The translations under genes were made by a program, and so were the position numbers. A model generated the notes under the pieces. That model saw only the letters and a program-made list of their open reading frames with translations. It made no database searches and was not told the DNA's origin. 64,000 nt of DNA from Rhizobium sp. 11515TR (GTDB lineage: Bacteria; Pseudomonadota; Alphaproteobacteria; Rhizobiales; Rhizobiaceae), in assembly GCF_002277895.1 (NCBI RefSeq), contig NZ_CP022998.1, positions 1,097,501 through 1,161,500 of the forward strand. The letters are read 5' to 3'. Positions 9,022 through 19,934 of the stretch are shown in pieces; position 1 is the stretch's first letter; every line of letters begins with the position of its first letter.

Positions 9022-9900
9022 ATGTCCATCGAAATCTTGAATCGCGAAGCTCAGGGCGAAATGGTTCAGTCTTCAAAGGCAACGGTTGAACCGGTTGCCA
9101 GCGATGTGCTCGGACGCATCGGAAATCTCGAAACGCGCCTTGCCCGCACAGCGCGCGAAATCGATGCCGCTCAGGCCGTACGCTACCGCGTTTTCGTCGA
9201 GGAGATGAACGCGCAATTGCCGGCCGACGCCATGCGTCGTCAACGCGACGTCGATAGCTGGGACGCCATTTGCGACCATCTTCTGGTGCTGGATCGCTCG
9301 CTCGAAGGCGATCCGGAAGACCAGATCGTCGGCACCTACCGCCTGCTGCGCCAGGAAGTGGCCATGGCCAATGGCGGCTTCTATTCGTCGTCGGAATTCG
9401 ACATCGATGCGCTGCTCGCCCGTCATCCCGATAAGCGCTTCATGGAGCTCGGCCGTTCCTGCGTGCTGCCGGATTACCGCAACAAGCGTACGGTGGAGCT
9501 GCTCTGGCAGGGCAATTGGGCCTATGCGCTGAAGCATGGCATGGGCGCCATGTTCGGTTGCGCATCCTTCCCGGGCATTCTGCCGGAGCAGCATGCGCTG
9601 GCGCTTTCCTTCCTTTATCACAATGTTCTCGCCAAAGACGAATGGGCCGTCGGCGCGCTGCCATCGCTGGCACGCAACATGGATCTGATGCCGGTCGAGG
9701 CCGTCAATCCGAAGAAGGCGCTGATGTCGCTGCCGCCCTTGATCAAGGGCTATCTGCGTCTCGGCGCCATGGTCGGCTCGACCGCCGTGGTCGATCAGGC
9801 GTTCAACACGACGGACGTTCTGATCGTCCTGCCTATCGCCAGCATCTCTAACCGCTACGTGAATTATTACGGAGCGGATGCCGGTCGCTTTGCCAGCTGA
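9022..9900 (+). CDS. olsB: OlsB, L-ornithine N-alpha-acyltransferase (ornithine lipid synthesis)
   Basis: A 292-residue GNAT-fold acyltransferase of the hemolysin-like/OlsB family. It transfers a 3-hydroxyacyl chain from acyl-ACP to ornithine, making lyso-ornithine lipid. Conserved stretches include AVRYRVFVEEMNA (about 54-66) and MELGRSCVLPDYRNK (about 141-155). The start at 9022 follows AGGGGGAGA and gives a length close to known OlsB. OlsA, which adds the second acyl chain, is encoded at 26196. The neighbour order olsB, tme, mutS, glnD matches Sinorhizobium, supporting the name. It converges with the cyclase gene, leaving only 6 bases. Confidence 0.9.
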   Translation: MSIEILNREAQGEMVQSSKATVEPVASDVLGRIGNLETRLARTAREIDAAQAVRYRVFVEEMNAQLPADAMRRQRDVDSWDAICDHLLVLDRSLEGDPEDQIVGTYRLLRQEVAMANGGFYSSSEFDIDALLARHPDKRFMELGRSCVLPDYRNKRTVELLWQGNWAYALKHGMGAMFGCASFPGILPEQHALALSFLYHNVLAKDEWAVGALPSLARNMDLMPVEAVNPKKALMSLPPLIKGYLRLGAMVGSTAVVDQAFNTTDVLIVLPIASISNRYVNYYGADAGRFAS

Positions 9901-9906
9901 GGACTA

Positions 9907-11316
9907 TCAAGGGATCGCAAAAATATCGATCGCATCGGTGATGCCGCGCAGCGCGACATGATGCGATTGCGGCGTGAGGCCGCGCCTCGTCATCAGTTCG
10001 GTGGCGCGAGGATGATCGAGCACCGAGCTGGTGGCGAAGATCTCGCGTGATGTGGCGAGATGCTGGACGCGGGATGCGATATTGACTGTCTGCCCGAAAT
10101 AATCCTGCCGTTCGTTCAGGCTCACGGCGATGCACGGCCCCTCATGAATGCCGATTTTCAGAAGAAGATCGTCGTTGCCGCGTTCATTGTTGAGGCTCAG
10201 CATGGCCTCGCGCATCCGCATCGCCGCAGTGAGCGCTCGGTCCGGCGTCGGAAAGGTCGCCATGACGGCATCGCCGATGGTCTTGACGACGGCACCCGCC
10301 TCCGCCGCTACAATCTCGTGCAGGATGCCGAAATGCGTCTTGACCAGATCGAAGGCCGCGAGATCGCCGACCCTTTCGTATAATTCCGTCGAACCGCGCA
10401 GATCGGTGAACAGAAAGGTGAGGCTGGTGATCTTCAGTCGCTGATCGATGTCGATCGTATCCGTGCGGTAGATGTCACGGAAGGTCTGGTTGGAAAGCAG
10501 GCGCTTGGCAGTCAGAAATGGCCTGCGCTGTCCCAGCAGGGTGTGAAGAGCCTCGTTGGCCACGCAGATCGATGGCAGCACGCGAAGGTCCGTGTGGTTC
10601 TCCATTTGAACGCGCAAGGGGCCGGGCCGCAATTCGATGGCCTCACTGTGACGGTGCATGCGATCGAAAACGAGCGAGAGAGCCTGCCGCTCCTTCGATG
10701 GTTCTCCCTTCACATCAAGGAATTGCGCCGCATGCGTGACCGGCTCGAAGATGATGGTGAATTCCGCCGGCAATTGAAGCGATATGACCGCTTTCTCGCC
10801 CGGCGGCAGTTCCAGGGATTCCAAAACGAACTGATCGACTTTTTCTTCGTAACCCTCGTCGGGAAGGTCGATGCCTGAGCCCCAATAAATCTGGCGAAAA
10901 TATTCGAGCGGCGGCAGGTCGTGCGGATTATGCGCTTCTATGTGGCGCACGCGCGGACTGACGGTGAAGGTGACTTCGACCATCTCGTCAAGCGTCGGCT
11001 CATAGCCGGCTGCGCAAAGCGTGCAGTTATAGGTGTCGCTCTGCACGGTTTTGAGTGAAGTATTGGCATCCAACACTCCGCCGCAGCCGGGGCAAAGAAC
11101 ATTCCACGACATCTCGAACAAGCCGAGGCGCGAGGCGTGCAGGAAGGCATTGACGGCCTGTTCTTCATCGAAGCCGTGGCCGGCCGCAAAGGCGAGCGCG
11201 TTCACACGGTTGAGCTTGCGGTCGGGTGCCTCAAGAACGAGCCGCTCGATAGCATCGACAATATCAGGCTGCGCTGAATGGCGCAGCACTCCGAACAGGA
11301 CCTGAGCTTCACTCAT
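9907..11316 (-). CDS. Class III adenylate/guanylate cyclase with N-terminal DUF5939-type region
   Basis: A 469-residue soluble protein. The catalytic domain lies at about residues 290-465, with the two metal-binding aspartates in FLFTDLRGST and KTIGDAVMAT. The N-terminal 280 residues contain a CPGCGG / CTLCAAGY four-cysteine arrangement (about 75-105), likely a zinc site, and resemble DUF5939 proteins fused to cyclases. Rhizobia encode many such cyclases making cAMP. The ligand sensed by the N-terminal part is unknown. It is on the minus strand, 77 bases beyond the start of tme. Confidence 0.85.
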   Translation of the reverse strand: MSEAQVLFGVLRHSAQPDIVDAIERLVLEAPDRKLNRVNALAFAAGHGFDEEQAVNAFLHASRLGLFEMSWNVLCPGCGGVLDANTSLKTVQSDTYNCTLCAAGYEPTLDEMVEVTFTVSPRVRHIEAHNPHDLPPLEYFRQIYWGSGIDLPDEGYEEKVDQFVLESLELPPGEKAVISLQLPAEFTIIFEPVTHAAQFLDVKGEPSKERQALSLVFDRMHRHSEAIELRPGPLRVQMENHTDLRVLPSICVANEALHTLLGQRRPFLTAKRLLSNQTFRDIYRTDTIDIDQRLKITSLTFLFTDLRGSTELYERVGDLAAFDLVKTHFGILHEIVAAEAGAVVKTIGDAVMATFPTPDRALTAAMRMREAMLSLNNERGNDDLLLKIGIHEGPCIAVSLNERQDYFGQTVNIASRVQHLATSREIFATSSVLDHPRATELMTRRGLTPQSHHVALRGITDAIDIFAIP

Positions 11317-11393
11317 CCCCCTATTTTACACCGAATTGATACGGCAGCCCATCACCTTTGTTGGGTCGCCGGCTCAGTCTTATGGGGTAGTGG

Positions 11394-13682
11394 TTACGAG
11401 CCCGCGCCATAGGCCGCGATAGCGGCCATGTTGACGATATCGGAATCCTTGGCGCCCGTCGATGTGATCTGTACCGGCTTGTCGAGACCCACGAGCAGCG
11501 GCCCGATGACCGTGGAGCCGCCGAGCTCCTGCAGCATCTTGGTGGAGATCGCCGCAGAGTGGAAGGCGGGCATGACAAGCACGTTTGCCGGTCCGGATAG
11601 CCGCGAGAAGGGATAGAGGCTCTCCATGAGCTTGCGGTCCAGCGCCACATCCGCCGCCATTTCGCCGTCGAATTCGAAATTGACGTAGCGCTTGTCGAGA
11701 ATATCAACCGCTTCGCGCACCCGCTCGGAGCGTTCGCCCGGGGGATGGCCGAAGGTGGAATAAGCGAGCATGGCCACGCGCGGCTCATAGCCCATGCGCC
11801 GCGCGAAGCCGGCAGCTTCCTCGGCGATATCGGCCAGTTCTTCGGAGGTCGGCATGTCATGCACGGCGGTATCGGCAACGAAGACGGTTCGGCCGCGAGC
11901 GAGCACGATCGATATGCCGATGACTCGGTGTCCTGGTTTGGCGTCGATGCAGCGGCGCACATCGCCGAGCGCAGTCGAATAGTTGCGCGTCACGCCCGTC
12001 ACCATGCCGTCGGCGTCGCCCAGTGCGACCATGCAGGCGGCAAAGTGATTGCGGTCATTGTGGATCAGGCGGGTAACGTCACGATGCAGGTAGCCCTGGC
12101 GCTGCAGCCGGGCATAGAGATAGTCGATATAGGCGTCGCCACGCTTGGAAATGCGCGCGTTGACGATTTCGAGGCCGGGGCGGTTGAGATCGATGCCGGC
12201 GCGTTCGGCGGTGGCCTCGATCAGATCCTCGCGGCCGAGCAGGATCGCCGTGCCGAGTCCCTGGTTGGCATAGGAGAGGGCGGCGCGCATGACCTGCTCC
12301 TCTTCCGCCTCGGCAAAGACGATGCGCTTCTGATGCCGGCGGACACGCTCGTAGAGCTGCGCGAGCGTCGAGGCGATCGGATCACGCCGGGCCGAGAGTT
12401 CGCGCGCATAGGCGGCCATATCGGGCATGTCGCGACGGGCGACGCCGCTTTCGATCGCAGCCTTGGCGACCGCCACCGGGATTGCAGAGATCAGGCGCGG
12501 GTCGAACGGTACTGGAATGATATATTGCGCGCCGAAACGCGGCCGCGCGCCCTGATAGGCTGCTACGACATCGTCAGGCACGTCTTCGCGCGCCAGGCTC
12601 GCCAGGGCATTGACGGCGGCGATCTTCATCTCGTCATTGATGGTCGTGGCGCGCACATCGAGGGCGCCGCGGAAGATATAGGGAAAACCGAGGACGTTGT
12701 TGACCTGGTTCGGATAGTCCGAGCGTCCCGTCGCCATGATGGCGTCGTCGCGGATGCGGGCGACTTCTTCCGGCGTGATTTCCGGATCGGGATTGGCCAT
12801 GGCGAAAATGATCGGCCGGTCGGCCATGGAGCGGATCATATCCTCGGAAAAGGCGCCCTTCTGTGAGAGGCCGAACACGACGTCGGCGCCCTTCATTGCT
12901 TCCGCCAGCGTGCGCTTGTCGGTCTTGACGGCGTGTGCTGACTTCCACTGGTTCATGCCTTCGCTGCGACCCTGGTAGATCACGCCCTTGGTGTCGCAAA
13001 GGACGATGTTTTCCGGGGCGAAGCCCATCGACTTGATCAGCTCGATACAGGCGATGGCGGCAGCGCCCGCGCCGTTGCAGACGAGCTTGGTGGTCTTCAG
13101 GTCGCGGCCCGTCAGTTCGAGCGCGTTGATGAGGCCGGCGGCGGCGATGATGGCGGTGCCGTGCTGGTCGTCATGGAACACTGGAATGTCCATGAGCTCG
13201 CGCAGACGCTGCTCGATGATGAAGCAGTCGGGTGCCTTGATATCTTCCAGATTGATGCCGCCGAAGGACGGGCCGAGATAGCGCACGCAATTGATGAATT
13301 CGTCGACATTCTCGGTGTCGATCTCAAGATCGATCGAATCGACGTCGGCGAAGCGCTTGAAGAGGACCGACTTGCCTTCCATGACCGGCTTGGAGGCCAG
13401 AGCTCCGAGATTGCCGAGACCGAGAATAGCCGTGCCGTTGGAGATGACGGCCACCATGTTGCCGCGCGAGGTATAATCATAGGCGGTGGCCGGATCGGCA
13501 GCGATCGCCTTTACCGGCACGGCAACGCCGGGCGAATAGGCAAGGGAAAGATCGCGTTGTGTTGCCATCGGCTTGGTCGGGTTGATCTCAAGCTTGCCGG
13601 GGCGGCCGTTCTTGTGGAAGTCCAGTGCTTCCTGATCGGTAATCCCCGTTCCCGGACGCGACTTGCTCTTGCTGTCAGCCAT
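11394..13682 (-). CDS. tme: NADP-dependent malic enzyme with C-terminal phosphotransacetylase-like domain
   Basis: A 762-residue chimeric malic enzyme. Residues 1-430 form the malic enzyme, with SLAYSPGVAVPV and a GAGAAAIACIELI dinucleotide-binding fold. Residues about 440-762 resemble phosphotransacetylase and are thought to be regulatory rather than catalytic. It converts malate to pyruvate and CO2. Rhizobia have an NAD form (dme) and an NADP form (tme). The adjacency to mutS and glnD points to tme, but the sequence alone does not settle the cofactor. The start has a strong GGAGGAA site. It is divergent from mutS. Confidence 0.88.
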   Translation of the reverse strand: MADSKSKSRPGTGITDQEALDFHKNGRPGKLEINPTKPMATQRDLSLAYSPGVAVPVKAIAADPATAYDYTSRGNMVAVISNGTAILGLGNLGALASKPVMEGKSVLFKRFADVDSIDLEIDTENVDEFINCVRYLGPSFGGINLEDIKAPDCFIIEQRLRELMDIPVFHDDQHGTAIIAAAGLINALELTGRDLKTTKLVCNGAGAAAIACIELIKSMGFAPENIVLCDTKGVIYQGRSEGMNQWKSAHAVKTDKRTLAEAMKGADVVFGLSQKGAFSEDMIRSMADRPIIFAMANPDPEITPEEVARIRDDAIMATGRSDYPNQVNNVLGFPYIFRGALDVRATTINDEMKIAAVNALASLAREDVPDDVVAAYQGARPRFGAQYIIPVPFDPRLISAIPVAVAKAAIESGVARRDMPDMAAYARELSARRDPIASTLAQLYERVRRHQKRIVFAEAEEEQVMRAALSYANQGLGTAILLGREDLIEATAERAGIDLNRPGLEIVNARISKRGDAYIDYLYARLQRQGYLHRDVTRLIHNDRNHFAACMVALGDADGMVTGVTRNYSTALGDVRRCIDAKPGHRVIGISIVLARGRTVFVADTAVHDMPTSEELADIAEEAAGFARRMGYEPRVAMLAYSTFGHPPGERSERVREAVDILDKRYVNFEFDGEMAADVALDRKLMESLYPFSRLSGPANVLVMPAFHSAAISTKMLQELGGSTVIGPLLVGLDKPVQITSTGAKDSDIVNMAAIAAYGAGS

Positions 13683-13795
13683 AGTTCCTCCAAACCTCCT
13701 GTGGGCGACCGGTCCCTCTTGCCCGATAGCTGTTGTCTTCTATAGCGGCGCGCGGATAGGGTGGCACCTCATTTTTTTGGAAAAACTGCACCTCC

Positions 13796-16537
13796 GTGAA
13801 CGAACGTATTAACGCCAGCATCGATGCTTTCTCGGCCGCCGAGCTTGCCTCGGAGGAAAGCCGCGCCTCGGCCACTCCGATGATGGAGCAATATATCGAG
13901 ATCAAGGCGAACAATCCCGGTTCGCTGCTGTTCTATCGCATGGGCGACTTCTACGAACTGTTCTTCGAAGACGCCATCGATGCATCGCGTGCGCTCGGTA
14001 TCACGCTGACGAAGCGCGGCCAGCATATGGGGCAGGATATCCCGATGTGCGGTGTGCCGGTTCACGCTGCCGATGATTATCTGCAGAAGCTGATCGGTCT
14101 CGGCTTCCGTGTCGCCGTCTGCGAGCAGGTGGAAGATCCGGCCGAAGCCAAGAAGCGCGGCGGCAAATCGGTAGTACGGCGCGATGTCGTGCGTCTGGTG
14201 ACGCCGGGCACGATCACCGAGGAAAAGCTGCTTTCGCCCTCGGAATCCAATTATCTCATGGCGCTCACCCGCATTCGCGGTGGCGCCGAGCCGCAGTTGG
14301 CGCTTGCCTGGATCGATATTTCGACAGGCGTCTTCCGTCTTGCAGAAACGGAGACGTCGCGGCTGCTCGCCGATATCCTGCGCATCGATCCGAGAGAACT
14401 GATCCTGCCGGATACGATGTTTCATGATCCGGAGCTGAAGCCGGTTTTCGATATCCTTGGCCGGACCGCTGTTCCGCAGCCGGCGGTGCTCTTCGACAGC
14501 GCCAGCGCTGAAGGGCGGATCACCCGTTACTTCGGGGTGTCGACGCTCGATGGTTTCGGCACGTTTAGCCGGGCGGAGCTTGCTGCCGCTGCCGCTGCCA
14601 TAGCCTATGTCGAAAAGACCCAGCTTGCCGAGCGGCCTCCGCTGGGGCTGCCGGAGCGCGAAAGCGGCGCTTCCACACTTTTCATCGATCCCGCCACGCG
14701 TGCCAATCTGGAACTGGTTCGCACGCTTTCCGGCGACCGCAACGGCTCGCTATTGAAAGCGATCGACCGCACCGTGACCGGTGGCGGTGCCCGCCTTCTC
14801 GCCGAGCGGCTGATGTCGCCGCTGACCGATCCTACCCGCATCAATGAACGCCTGGATTCGATCGGTTTCCTGACCGAGGAGCCGTCGCTCTGCAGCGATC
14901 TGCGTTCGGCGTTGAAGCATGTGCCCGACATGCCGCGTGCCCTATCGCGCCTTGCGCTCGATCGTGGCGGCCCGCGCGATCTCTGGGCGATTCGGCAGGG
15001 GTTGGCCGCTGCCGCCGATCTTGCCCGACTTCTCGGTGGCGCCTTGCTGCCGGAGGAGCTTGCCGCTGCATTGGCCGAGCTGAAAGCTTTGCCAGCCGAT
15101 CTTGAGGCGATGCTGGCTGCGATGCTTGCCGAAGAGCTGCCCCTGCTGAAACGGGACGGCGGTTTCCTGAGGGAGGGGGCGAATGCCGAGCTGGACGAAG
15201 TGCGGGCATTGCGCGACCAGTCGCGCCGCGTCATAGCCGGCCTGCAGCTGCAATACGCCGAAGAGACCGGCATCAAGTCTCTGAAGATCAAGCACAATAA
15301 TGTGCTCGGCTATTTTATCGAGGTCACGGCCAGCAATGCCGGTCCCATGACGGAGACGAGCGAAGCCAAGGCGCGCTTCATTCATCGCCAGACCATGGCG
15401 AATGCCATGCGCTTCACCACAACAGAACTTGCCGATCTTGAAAGCCGCATCGCCAATGCTGCGGACAAGGCGCTGGCTATCGAACTCGAAGCCTTCGATC
15501 GCATGGTTACCGCCGTGGTGGCCGCTGCCGAGGCCATCAAGACCGGTGCCCGCGCGCTGTCGGTGATCGATGTCGCAGCCGGGCTTGCGCTGCTTGCCGA
15601 GGAGCAGGCCTATTGCCGGCCCGTCGTCGATGGCAGCCGGATGTTTGCTATCGAAGGCGGCCGTCACCCGGTCGTCGAGCAGGCGCTTCGCCGTCAGGCC
15701 GGCGGACCTTTCGTCGCCAACAATTGCGATCTTTCGCCGAAAGCCGACGGCAAGGATGGCGCCATCTGGCTGCTGACCGGCCCGAATATGGGCGGTAAAT
15801 CGACCTTCCTACGTCAGAATGCTTTGATCGCCATTCTCGCGCAAATGGGTTCCTTCGTGCCCGCCGCTTCGGCCCATATCGGCATCGTCGACCGCCTCTT
15901 CTCGCGCGTCGGCGCTTCCGACGATCTGGCCCGTGGCCGCTCGACCTTCATGGTCGAGATGGTCGAGACGGCGGCGATCCTCAACCAGGCGACGGAACGT
16001 TCGCTTGTGATCCTCGACGAGATCGGTCGCGGCACTGCAACCTTTGACGGTCTTTCCATCGCCTGGGCAGCCGTCGAGCATCTGCATGAAGCCAACCGAT
16101 GCCGCGGCCTTTTCGCCACCCATTTCCACGAGCTGACCGTGCTCTCGGAGAAGCTCGGGCGGCTTTCCAATGCCACCATGCGCGTCAAGGAATGGGATGG
16201 CGACGTCATCTTCCTGCATGAGGTCGGACCGGGAGCCGCCGATCGCTCCTACGGCATTCAAGTGGCACGTCTCGCCGGCCTGCCGGCTTCCGTGGTGGCG
16301 CGCGCCCGTGACGTCCTGACGCGGCTCGAAGATGCCGATCGCAAGAATCCGGCAAGCCAGCTCATCGATGACCTGCCTCTCTTCCAGGTGGCCGTCCGCC
16401 GGGAGGAGGCCGGTGGCCGGCGCGAGCCTTCCAAGGTCGAGGAACGGCTGAAAACCTTGGATCTGGACGATCTGACGCCGCGCGCCGCTCTGGACGTGCT
16501 CTATGAACTGAAGAAAACGCTTACCAAAAGCAGCTGA
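13796..16537 (+). CDS. mutS: DNA mismatch repair protein MutS
   Basis: A 913-residue MutS. The mismatch-reading motif GDFYELF is near residues 48-54, and the Walker A site [14 protein letters not shown] is near 660, followed by [12 protein letters not shown]. These mark a complete protein with connector, lever, clamp and ATPase domains. It recognises base mismatches and recruits MutL. The chosen GTG start at 13796 has no clear Shine-Dalgarno site. An ATG-ATG at codons 29-30 would remove a poorly conserved leader, so the start is uncertain. Confidence 0.96.
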   Translation: MNERINASIDAFSAAELASEESRASATPMMEQYIEIKANNPGSLLFYRMGDFYELFFEDAIDASRALGITLTKRGQHMGQDIPMCGVPVHAADDYLQKLIGLGFRVAVCEQVEDPAEAKKRGGKSVVRRDVVRLVTPGTITEEKLLSPSESNYLMALTRIRGGAEPQLALAWIDISTGVFRLAETETSRLLADILRIDPRELILPDTMFHDPELKPVFDILGRTAVPQPAVLFDSASAEGRITRYFGVSTLDGFGTFSRAELAAAAAAIAYVEKTQLAERPPLGLPERESGASTLFIDPATRANLELVRTLSGDRNGSLLKAIDRTVTGGGARLLAERLMSPLTDPTRINERLDSIGFLTEEPSLCSDLRSALKHVPDMPRALSRLALDRGGPRDLWAIRQGLAAAADLARLLGGALLPEELAAALAELKALPADLEAMLAAMLAEELPLLKRDGGFLREGANAELDEVRALRDQSRRVIAGLQLQYAEETGIKSLKIKHNNVLGYFIEVTASNAGPMTETSEAKARFIHRQTMANAMRFTTTELADLESRIANAADKALAIELEAFDRMVTAVVAAAEAIKTGARALSVIDVAAGLALLAEEQAYCRPVVDGSRMFAIEGGRHPVVEQALRRQAGGPFVANNCDLSPKADGKDGAIWLLTGPNMGGKSTFLRQNALIAILAQMGSFVPAASAHIGIVDRLFSRVGASDDLARGRSTFMVEMVETAAILNQATERSLVILDEIGRGTATFDGLSIAWAAVEHLHEANRCRGLFATHFHELTVLSEKLGRLSNATMRVKEWDGDVIFLHEVGPGAADRSYGIQVARLAGLPASVVARARDVLTRLEDADRKNPASQLIDDLPLFQVAVRREEAGGRREPSKVEERLKTLDLDDLTPRAALDVLYELKKTLTKSS

Positions 16538-16562
16538 CCACAGGCGATATTCCAAGGGCAAT

Positions 16563-16859
16563 ATGATGTATCTCGAAGTTCTTCTCGCCGAAGTCCGCAT
16601 TCTGGGTGAGCGCTTCTCTCCGATCGCCGCGCGCGGCAAGATCTGTGGCGAGGGCGAAGCCCCGGACTGTGAATCCGATCGGGGCCTGCTCGATATCACG
16701 CTGTCTTGCAGCCGCATTTCCGATATCTGCTCGAAGATTGCCAAGGCCGGTTATTGGGAATGCGAGCGCGAAATGGTGACGCAGATCGGCGCCCAGTCGC
16801 GAAATATCTTATATAGTTTGAACGAGCTCAGGCGGGCACTTGAGCCGGCAAGGCCCTAA
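16563..16859 (+). CDS. Conserved-looking hypothetical protein between mutS and glnD
   Basis: A 98-residue soluble protein that I do not recognise. Codon usage is strongly coding-like (third positions mostly G or C), and an AAGGGC site precedes the ATG-ATG start, so it is probably real. It has five cysteines (in KICGEGEAPDC, SCSRISDIC and WECER) and is likely mostly helical. It begins 25 bases after mutS, in the same direction, and ends 159 bases before glnD. No signal peptide or membrane segment is seen and no function is proposed. Confidence 0.65.
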   Translation: MMYLEVLLAEVRILGERFSPIAARGKICGEGEAPDCESDRGLLDITLSCSRISDICSKIAKAGYWECEREMVTQIGAQSRNILYSLNELRRALEPARP

Positions 16860-17018
16860 AACTGCCGATTTCTGCGTTGATTGCCGTCACGCTTCGTCAA
16901 CCTTGGCCAGATAGAAATCTTGAGGGATCACCGATTCGACGTGGTCGGCTCTGGCTGACTTGCGGGGATGCGGGCGTAGAATGCCTGTGTTAATCGCGGG
17001 CCAAAGAGGCTATAGCGC

Positions 17019-19934
17019 ATGCAGACGAAAAGACGGGCGCGCCGGCAACGGGCCGCGGTCAGCGAAGAGAAGGCCGATCGGCAGAGCATGGAAACGCATC
17101 ATATCGATTTTTTGACCATTCTCGATGTATCCGCGCTGAAGGCGGAGTGCGAGGCCCTCGCCAAACGCGGCCTGGATAAGAATGAAGAGCGCTCCGCGCT
17201 GCTGGCGCTGTTGAAAAAGGCAAGCCAGGATGGGCGGGAAGAAGCGCGGCGATTGCTGAATGCCGACGGCAGCGGACTCAATTGCGCGCACCGTATTTCC
17301 TGGCTGCAGGACCAGATCATCACCGTCCTCTACGATTTCACCGTCCGTCACGTCTATCCGAAACAGGCAGGCGCCTTCTCCGTCACTGCCGTGGGCGGCT
17401 ATGGCCGCGATACGCTGGCGCCTGGCTCCGATATCGACCTTCTCTTCCTCTTCCAGCCCAAGCCGGCGAGCGAGACGCACAAGGCGGTCGAATTCATTCT
17501 CTATATGCTTTGGGACATGGGCTTCAAAGTCGGCCATGCCACGCGCACGGTCGAGGAATGCATCCGCGAGGCCAAGTCTGATATGACGGTGCGCACCGCC
17601 ATTCTCGAGACCCGCTATATCTGCGGCAACATCGCGCTGGAGCGCGAGCTGCAAACCCGTTTCGACAAGGAGATCGTCACCAATACCGGACCGGAATTCA
17701 TCGCCGCCAAGCTCGCCGAGCGTGACGAGCGCCACCGCAAGGCGGGCGACACCCGTTATCTGGTCGAGCCCAACGTCAAGGAAGGCAAGGGTGGCCTGCG
17801 CGACCTGCACACGCTGTTCTGGATCTCGAAATATTACTATCACGTCCGCGATCCAGCCGAGCTGGTGAAGCTCGGCGTGCTCTCGAAACAGGAATACCGC
17901 CTCTTCGAAAAGGCCGAGGATTTCCTCTGGGCCGTGCGCTGCCACATGCATTTCCTGACCGGCAAGGCGGAAGAGCGGCTTTCCTTCGATATCCAGCGCG
18001 ATATCGCTGCAGCCCTCGACTATCACGCCCGCCCGGGCCTTTCGGCCGTCGAGCGCTTTATGAAGCACTATTTCCTTGTCGCCAAGGATGTCGGCGATCT
18101 CACCCGCATCCTCTGCGCGGCACTTGAGGACCAGCAGGCAAAGGCTACCCCGGGGCTCACCGGCGTCATCAGCCGCTTTGCCAACCGCTCGCGCAAGATT
18201 CCCGGTACCGTCGAATTCGTCGAGGACCGCGGCCGTATCGCGCTTGCCAATCCCGATGTCTTCAAACGCGATCCGGTCAGTCTCATCCGGCTGTTCTTCG
18301 TTGCCGATATCAACGGGCTTGAATTCCATCCGGATGCATTGAAGCGCGTCACCCGCTCGCTGAGCCTGATCGACAACGATCTGCGCGAGAACGAGGAGGC
18401 GAACCGGCTCTTCCTCTCCATCCTCACCTCGAAGCGCGATCCCGCTCTGATCCTGCGCCGCATGAACGAGGCCGGCGTACTCGGGCGTTTCATTCCGGAA
18501 TTCGGCAAGATTGTCTCGATGATGCAGTTCAACATGTATCACCACTATACGGTGGACGAGCATCTCATCCGTGCCGTCGAGGTGCTGTCGGAAATCGACA
18601 AGGGCAAGGCCGAGGATATTCATCCGCTCACCAACAAGCTGATGCCCAATATCGAGGATCGCGACGCGCTCTATGTCGCCGTCCTGTTGCACGATATCGC
18701 CAAGGGCCGCGAGGAGGACCATTCGGAAGCCGGCGCCGCAGTCGCACGCAAGCTCTGCCCGCGCTTCGGCCTTTCACCGAAGCAGACGGAGCTGGTGGTC
18801 TGGCTGATCGCCGAACACCTGACCATGTCGATGGTCGCCCAGACACGCGACTTGACCGACCGTAAGACGATCATCGATTTTGCCGACCGGGTGCAGTCGC
18901 TCGACCGGCTGAAGATGCTGCTGATCCTGACCGTCTGCGACATCCGCGCTGTCGGCCCTGGCGTCTGGAATGGCTGGAAGGGCCAGCTGCTGCGTACGCT
19001 CTACTACGAGACCGAGCTGCTGCTGTCAGGCGGGTTCTCCGAAGTCTCGCGCAAGGAACGCGCCGAGGCTGCCGCCGGAGCGCTGGAGCATGCACTTGCC
19101 GATTGGAGCCAGAAGGAGCGCAAGGCCTACGTCAAGCTGCACTATCAGCCCTACTTGCTGTCCGTGCCGCTGGAAGATCAGCTCCGCCATACGCAGTTCA
19201 TGCGTGAATCCGACAAGGCGGGGAAGGTCCTCGCCACTATGGTGCGCACCGACAGCTTCCACGCCATCACCGAGATCACCGTGCTCTCGCCTGACCATCC
19301 GCGTCTTTTGACCGTGATCGCCGGCGCCTGCGCCGCTGCGGGCGCCAATATCGCCGATGCGCAGATCTTCACGACATCGGATGGCCGCGCGCTCGACACC
19401 ATCCATGTCAGCCGCGAATTCCCCGATGATGCCGACGAATTGCGCCGCGCCGGCACCATCGGCAAGATGATCGAGGACGTGCTGGCCGGCCGCAAGCGGC
19501 TGCCGGAGGTCATCGCGACCCGGACGAAGAACCGCCGCAAGAACAAGGCTTTCGTCATCCCGCCGTCGGTCATCATCACCAACAGCCTCTCCAACAAGTT
19601 CACGGTCATCGAGGTCGAATGCCTCGACCGCCCCGGCCTGCTGTCGGAAATCACGGCCGTTCTTTCGGACCTGTCGCTCGATATCCAGTCTGCCCGCATC
19701 ACCACCTTCGGCGAAAAGGTCATCGATACCTTCTATGTCGCCGACCTGGTGGGCCAGAAGATTTCCAACGAGAACAGGCGAGCCTATATCACCGCACGCC
19801 TGAAAGCCGTCATGGCCGGCGAGGAGGATGAAATGCGCGAACGCATGCCCTCCGGCATCATTGCACCCGCCGCCACGCGCGGCATCGCCGTCGAAAAGTC
19901 AGACACTGAGAAGAAAGCCGGTTCTGCCGCATGA
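17019..19934 (+). CDS. glnD: Bifunctional [protein-PII] uridylyltransferase/uridylyl-removing enzyme
   Basis: A 971-residue GlnD. The nucleotidyltransferase signature [20 protein letters not shown] is at about 126-145, the HD hydrolase motif LLHDIAKG near 553-560, and two ACT domains that sense glutamine are at about 745-830 and 860-940. It uridylylates PII proteins under nitrogen limitation and reverses this when glutamine is high. The downstream ATG at 17088 would give a 948-residue protein, nearer the length I recall for Sinorhizobium, and may be the true start. Its stop overlaps murJ by ATGA. Confidence 0.95.
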   Translation: MQTKRRARRQRAAVSEEKADRQSMETHHIDFLTILDVSALKAECEALAKRGLDKNEERSALLALLKKASQDGREEARRLLNADGSGLNCAHRISWLQDQIITVLYDFTVRHVYPKQAGAFSVTAVGGYGRDTLAPGSDIDLLFLFQPKPASETHKAVEFILYMLWDMGFKVGHATRTVEECIREAKSDMTVRTAILETRYICGNIALERELQTRFDKEIVTNTGPEFIAAKLAERDERHRKAGDTRYLVEPNVKEGKGGLRDLHTLFWISKYYYHVRDPAELVKLGVLSKQEYRLFEKAEDFLWAVRCHMHFLTGKAEERLSFDIQRDIAAALDYHARPGLSAVERFMKHYFLVAKDVGDLTRILCAALEDQQAKATPGLTGVISRFANRSRKIPGTVEFVEDRGRIALANPDVFKRDPVSLIRLFFVADINGLEFHPDALKRVTRSLSLIDNDLRENEEANRLFLSILTSKRDPALILRRMNEAGVLGRFIPEFGKIVSMMQFNMYHHYTVDEHLIRAVEVLSEIDKGKAEDIHPLTNKLMPNIEDRDALYVAVLLHDIAKGREEDHSEAGAAVARKLCPRFGLSPKQTELVVWLIAEHLTMSMVAQTRDLTDRKTIIDFADRVQSLDRLKMLLILTVCDIRAVGPGVWNGWKGQLLRTLYYETELLLSGGFSEVSRKERAEAAAGALEHALADWSQKERKAYVKLHYQPYLLSVPLEDQLRHTQFMRESDKAGKVLATMVRTDSFHAITEITVLSPDHPRLLTVIAGACAAAGANIADAQIFTTSDGRALDTIHVSREFPDDADELRRAGTIGKMIEDVLAGRKRLPEVIATRTKNRRKNKAFVIPPSVIITNSLSNKFTVIEVECLDRPGLLSEITAVLSDLSLDIQSARITTFGEKVIDTFYVADLVGQKISNENRRAYITARLKAVMAGEEDEMRERMPSGIIAPAATRGIAVEKSDTEKKAGSAA

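Noticed and set aside
8811..9089. A 92-codon frame between the hybrid kinase and olsB
   Set aside because: It overlaps the Pho-box-like site and the olsB start in another frame, with no ribosome site and mixed composition.
17010..18722. A 570-codon minus-strand frame opposite glnD
   Set aside because: Fully antisense to the catalytic domains of GlnD and lacks motifs.
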